Shown: piece after piece, positions 61,529-64,000 of the stretch
How the letters are laid out: every line of letters begins with the position of its first letter
How positions within the stretch are numbered: the stretch's first letter is position 1
NCBI RefSeq assembly: GCF_030546645.1
Contig: NZ_JAUOTO010000007.1
Location: forward strand, 62,001-126,000
Origin: Flavitalea plasmicola
Lineage (GTDB): Bacteria > Bacteroidota > Bacteroidia > Chitinophagales > Chitinophagaceae
Length of the DNA stretch: 64,000 bases
Direction: 5' to 3'
Position numbers and translations under genes: made by a program
Notes under the pieces: generated by a model
Told to the model about the DNA's origin: nothing
The model's database searches: none
What the model saw: the letters and a program-made list of their open reading frames with translations, nothing else

Positions 61529-64000
61529 TTAGAACGTATACTTCAGTCCTAACTGTCCCTGCCAACGTGAGTTGATCGGGTCATTATAATAGTAGTGACC
61601 GCCTGAAGTGGGTGCCTGGAATTGGAAGGTAGGTGTGTAGTTCACCGTCACTCCATCAGCCTTGTAGGGGTTACCGGGAGCATTGCCTGCGGCATCCTTT
61701 GCAAATTTCAGGAAGTTGACCGTATAGTTGTTCAGGTTGCTCACGAAAGTGATATGACCCCAATTGTTGTTGATCAGGTTCAGGACGTTGAAGATGTCCA
61801 GGCTGATCGCCAGCGTATGCTGCCTGTTGCTGCTGCTGAGATGGAACTCGTGCATCAGCTTCAGATCCAGCTCATGGTTCCAGGGCGTACGCATACCGTT
61901 ACGTTCTGCGTATTTACCTCTCCTGTTCTTCAGGTAGCTGTCGGCATCCACGAAAGTGTTGAAGGCAGCACGATTAGCCGCATCCAGGATCATCGTCTGT
62001 GATTCAGCTACTGTAGGGATATAAGGCAGTGCCGAGTTGGGGTTCAGGATATTACCCGGTACGCCGGCATAGATCAGCGTGTAAGGGCTGCCGGACTGAC
62101 CGGAGTAGAAGAAATTCAGGGAAGTGGTGTGCATCGGGTTCCAGTTCAACGCTCCACCCAGGGTCGCTACGATATGCTGGCGCAGATCGAAGTTGGAATA
62201 ACCCAGCTGGGGATTATTGGAAGAAATGGCCGGATTGTAATCCCAGTTGCTCTGCATGGAGTTGCGGATACCATTGGCGACGTCTTTCGACATGCCATAC
62301 GTATAGGCAGCGGACCAGTTATAGCTGAAGGTAGCTGTGCTGCCTACCCGGATAGGATCAGATGTCCTCGCGATCTGGGCAGTAAGATTATACCGGTAGC
62401 CCTTATTGGTGTTGGTCAGCAGGAAAACGTTGGCGAAGTCCCCGTTGACATTGCCGCCTGTGTACACCGGCGTCTGGGTTGGCCCGGTGGAATAGAACTG
62501 CGTCACATCCTTCTTATTGATCTGCTGAAACAGGACGTCATGGATGGTCTTGGTGTACATACCGTCCAGGGTCAGCTTGTAACCATGCCCCAGCTTGAAG
62601 TCCACCGCTACGCTGCTGCGCCATACAGAAGGAAGCTTGAACTTATTGTCCACGATATCGAGTTCACGTGTCTTAATGGAGTTCGGGCTCACCGCACCGA
62701 TGGTAGATACCAGGTTATCAGGTCCAACCAGGGGTACCGTAGTACCTGCTGCAGGCTTGTAATCGATATTGTTGAAGTTAGGACCGCTGAGGGTGTATGC
62801 ATAACCTAACCAGGCGAAGGGGATACGGCCGGTGAAGATGCCCGTACCGCCTCTCAGCACAACGGATTTATCACCCTTGATATCCCAGTTGAAGCCCAGA
62901 CGGGGGGACAAAGCGACATTGCCAAACCATTTGTTGTCGAATTTGCCATAAGGCGTATGCGAATACGTCGGGTTGGTGGGGTTGACATAGTCAACTGTAG
63001 TGTTCAGCTCCGGGTCGGTAGCAGGCTGCTTCCCTACATAGGAATAGTCGATCCGGATGCCGGGCGTAACCTTCAGACGGCGGGTGATGGAGATCTCATC
63101 GCCCACATAGGCGCTGAGCAGGCCTACATTGAAATGGCTGCCGGGCGTATTGGCACGTAATGCATCATAATCGTTCTTACCTGCACCGGGAGCATAGGCG
63201 CCCCGGATCCGGCTGGGGCGGTTGATGAGAAAACTATCGACGCCTCCATACTGCCAGCGACCGTTCCAGCTGTTGACAAATCCATAGTCGAAGCTATAGA
63301 ATTCGTTATGCGTCCCAAAGGTAAATTTATGAATGCCCTTGTTCCAGGTGACATTGTCCGTAAATTCAAATGTCTTTTGACGCTGGTCATAGATAGCAGC
63401 CTCGCGCCAGGTACCTAACCAGATATTGGAGGCGCCGTTGGTGATGTCCACATAGGGGGTCACATTATTAAAAGCGCCGGGAAAGGTACGGTAGTCGTGT
63501 ACGTTGATATAACCCAGGATCAGCTGGTTGTTCACCGTATTGCTGAACTTGGTCTTCAATTCAGCTACGATGTTGATATTCTTGCTGTATTGGGTAAAGT
63601 CCGTCGAGCTGAACTGGTATACTGCGGGCGTACGCTCCAGGTTATTACCCCAGCCCTTGGTATAAATGCCACGCAGCGTAAGCGTGGTTTTGGGGCTGAT
63701 ATTGTAATCCAGGCGGCCGAAGTATTTATCGCTGTTGGTGAAGATCTTGCCCGGAGCATAGGAGCCCGGGTCGAATCCGGCGGCTTTGAAGGCGTTGGTG
63801 ATCTGCACAGCCTGTGCTGCCGTCATCGCGGCGCCGGCTTCACCTACATTGTAGAAAGTAGGTTCCTGGCGGCGGGTGAGCTCCACATTGGCGATGAAGA
63901 ACAGCTTATTCTTAATGATGGGTCCGCTAAGCGTCGCACCATATTGATAGTCATAAAAATCGGAACCGATTGACTTCTTCGCGGCATCCGGGCTTTTCCC
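61529..64000 (-). CDS. Oar-like TonB-dependent receptor (partial)
   Basis: The frame continues without stop to the right window edge: I read 38 further codons before the GTG at 63886, including GATLSGPIIKNKLFF, the plug-barrel junction typical of Oar-like receptors, so the gene starts outside the window. The visible 823 residues are mostly barrel strands (RLDYNISPKTTLTLRGIYT, LGFNWDIKGDKSVVLRGGT), ending in QGQLGLKYTF. Oar proteins are large outer membrane proteins with a carboxypeptidase-regulatory domain; some take part in social behaviour or export. No neighbour hints at a substrate. Confidence 0.92.
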   Translation of the reverse strand, partial: GKSPDAAKKSIGSDFYDYQYGATLSGPIIKNKLFFIANVELTRRQEPTFYNVGEAGAAMTAAQAVQITNAFKAAGFDPGSYAPGKIFTNSDKYFGRLDYNISPKTTLTLRGIYTKGWGNNLERTPAVYQFSSTDFTQYSKNINIVAELKTKFSNTVNNQLILGYINVHDYRTFPGAFNNVTPYVDITNGASNIWLGTWREAAIYDQRQKTFEFTDNVTWNKGIHKFTFGTHNEFYSFDYGFVNSWNGRWQYGGVDSFLINRPSRIRGAYAPGAGKNDYDALRANTPGSHFNVGLLSAYVGDEISITRRLKVTPGIRIDYSYVGKQPATDPELNTTVDYVNPTNPTYSHTPYGKFDNKWFGNVALSPRLGFNWDIKGDKSVVLRGGTGIFTGRIPFAWLGYAYTLSGPNFNNIDYKPAAGTTVPLVGPDNLVSTIGAVSPNSIKTRELDIVDNKFKLPSVWRSSVAVDFKLGHGYKLTLDGMYTKTIHDVLFQQINKKDVTQFYSTGPTQTPVYTGGNVNGDFANVFLLTNTNKGYRYNLTAQIARTSDPIRVGSTATFSYNWSAAYTYGMSKDVANGIRNSMQSNWDYNPAISSNNPQLGYSNFDLRQHIVATLGGALNWNPMHTTSLNFFYSGQSGSPYTLIYAGVPGNILNPNSALPYIPTVAESQTMILDAANRAAFNTFVDADSYLKNRRGKYAERNGMRTPWNHELDLKLMHEFHLSSSNRQHTLAISLDIFNVLNLINNNWGHITFVSNLNNYTVNFLKFAKDAAGNAPGNPYKADGVTVNYTPTFQFQAPTSGGHYYYNDPINSRWQGQLGLKYTF

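Overview
The window is 64 kb of a Bacteroidota chromosome, most likely from the family Chitinophagaceae. The grounds are: several TonB-dependent receptors and a SusC/SusD pair, a protein with a type IX secretion C-terminal sorting domain, a LolA-like protein, an atpBEFHA cluster with an N-terminally extended AtpB, and promoters of the Bacteroidota form (TTTG, about 20 bp, TAnnTTTG). No rRNA, tRNA, CRISPR array, insertion sequence or prophage was recognised. The genus is not determined.

Region by region. Positions 1-12964 (minus strand) hold one six-gene run with gaps of 9-21 bp or a 4-bp overlap: two tail-fibre-like surface proteins, a large beta-barrel outer membrane protein with a coiled-coil part, a secreted Fn3-like protein, a 2323-residue RHS/SpvB-like giant and a further secreted protein cut by the window edge. 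It looks like an uncharacterised cell-surface or export apparatus. At 13518-15521 a single reading frame fuses an AAA+ ATPase with a PD-(D/E)XK-type nuclease domain to a GNAT acetyltransferase, and four TTTGGCCAAA palindromes sit directly upstream. From 15630 to 28978 come mostly housekeeping and envelope genes: DUF3108, a UPF0104-like flippase, ruvC, a PhyH-type dioxygenase, a HIT protein, greA, a 2-hydroxyacid dehydrogenase, rsmA, pdxA, a LolA-like protein, an ABC exporter, a T9SS substrate, and a small wHTH regulator with its membrane partner. At 29002-31266 lies a TonB-dependent receptor. Positions 31777-36128 carry atpBEFHA, without atpG, followed by an MsbA-like ABC exporter.

At 38254-40497 is a secreted protein whose C-terminus carries a His/Cys pair of clan CD (caspase/gingipain-like) type. 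Positions 40720-42492 encode a PhoB/PhoR-like two-component pair, followed by a 2OG-Fe(II) dioxygenase and two glycosyltransferases plus a PAP2 phosphatase on the minus strand.

Positions 46675-59306 form a phosphonate/phosphate-ester acquisition locus: a GDPD-like/alkaline phosphatase fusion, an XRE-cupin regulator, SusC, SusD, an alkaline-phosphatase-superfamily hydrolase, a PhnZ-like HD oxygenase, a phosphonatase-like HAD hydrolase, a DUF5690-type MFS transporter and an FAD oxidase of the type that accompanies the HAD enzyme. Together they could import an organophosphonate, deaminate or oxidise it and cleave its C-P bond in two different ways. An LpxH-like phosphoesterase translationally coupled to a GT28-like glycosyltransferase follows, and the window ends inside an Oar-like TonB-dependent receptor.

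A separate, non-coding theme runs through the middle of the window. Four gaps between genes (22009, 33974, 38154, 42493) are filled by the same kind of element: arms built of a 7-bp unit (CTTGYAG / CTRCAAG) in inverted orientation around an AT-rich centre. In two cases the arm seems to lie within the promoter of the next gene, and in two cases it creates false N-terminal extensions of the flanking ORFs.
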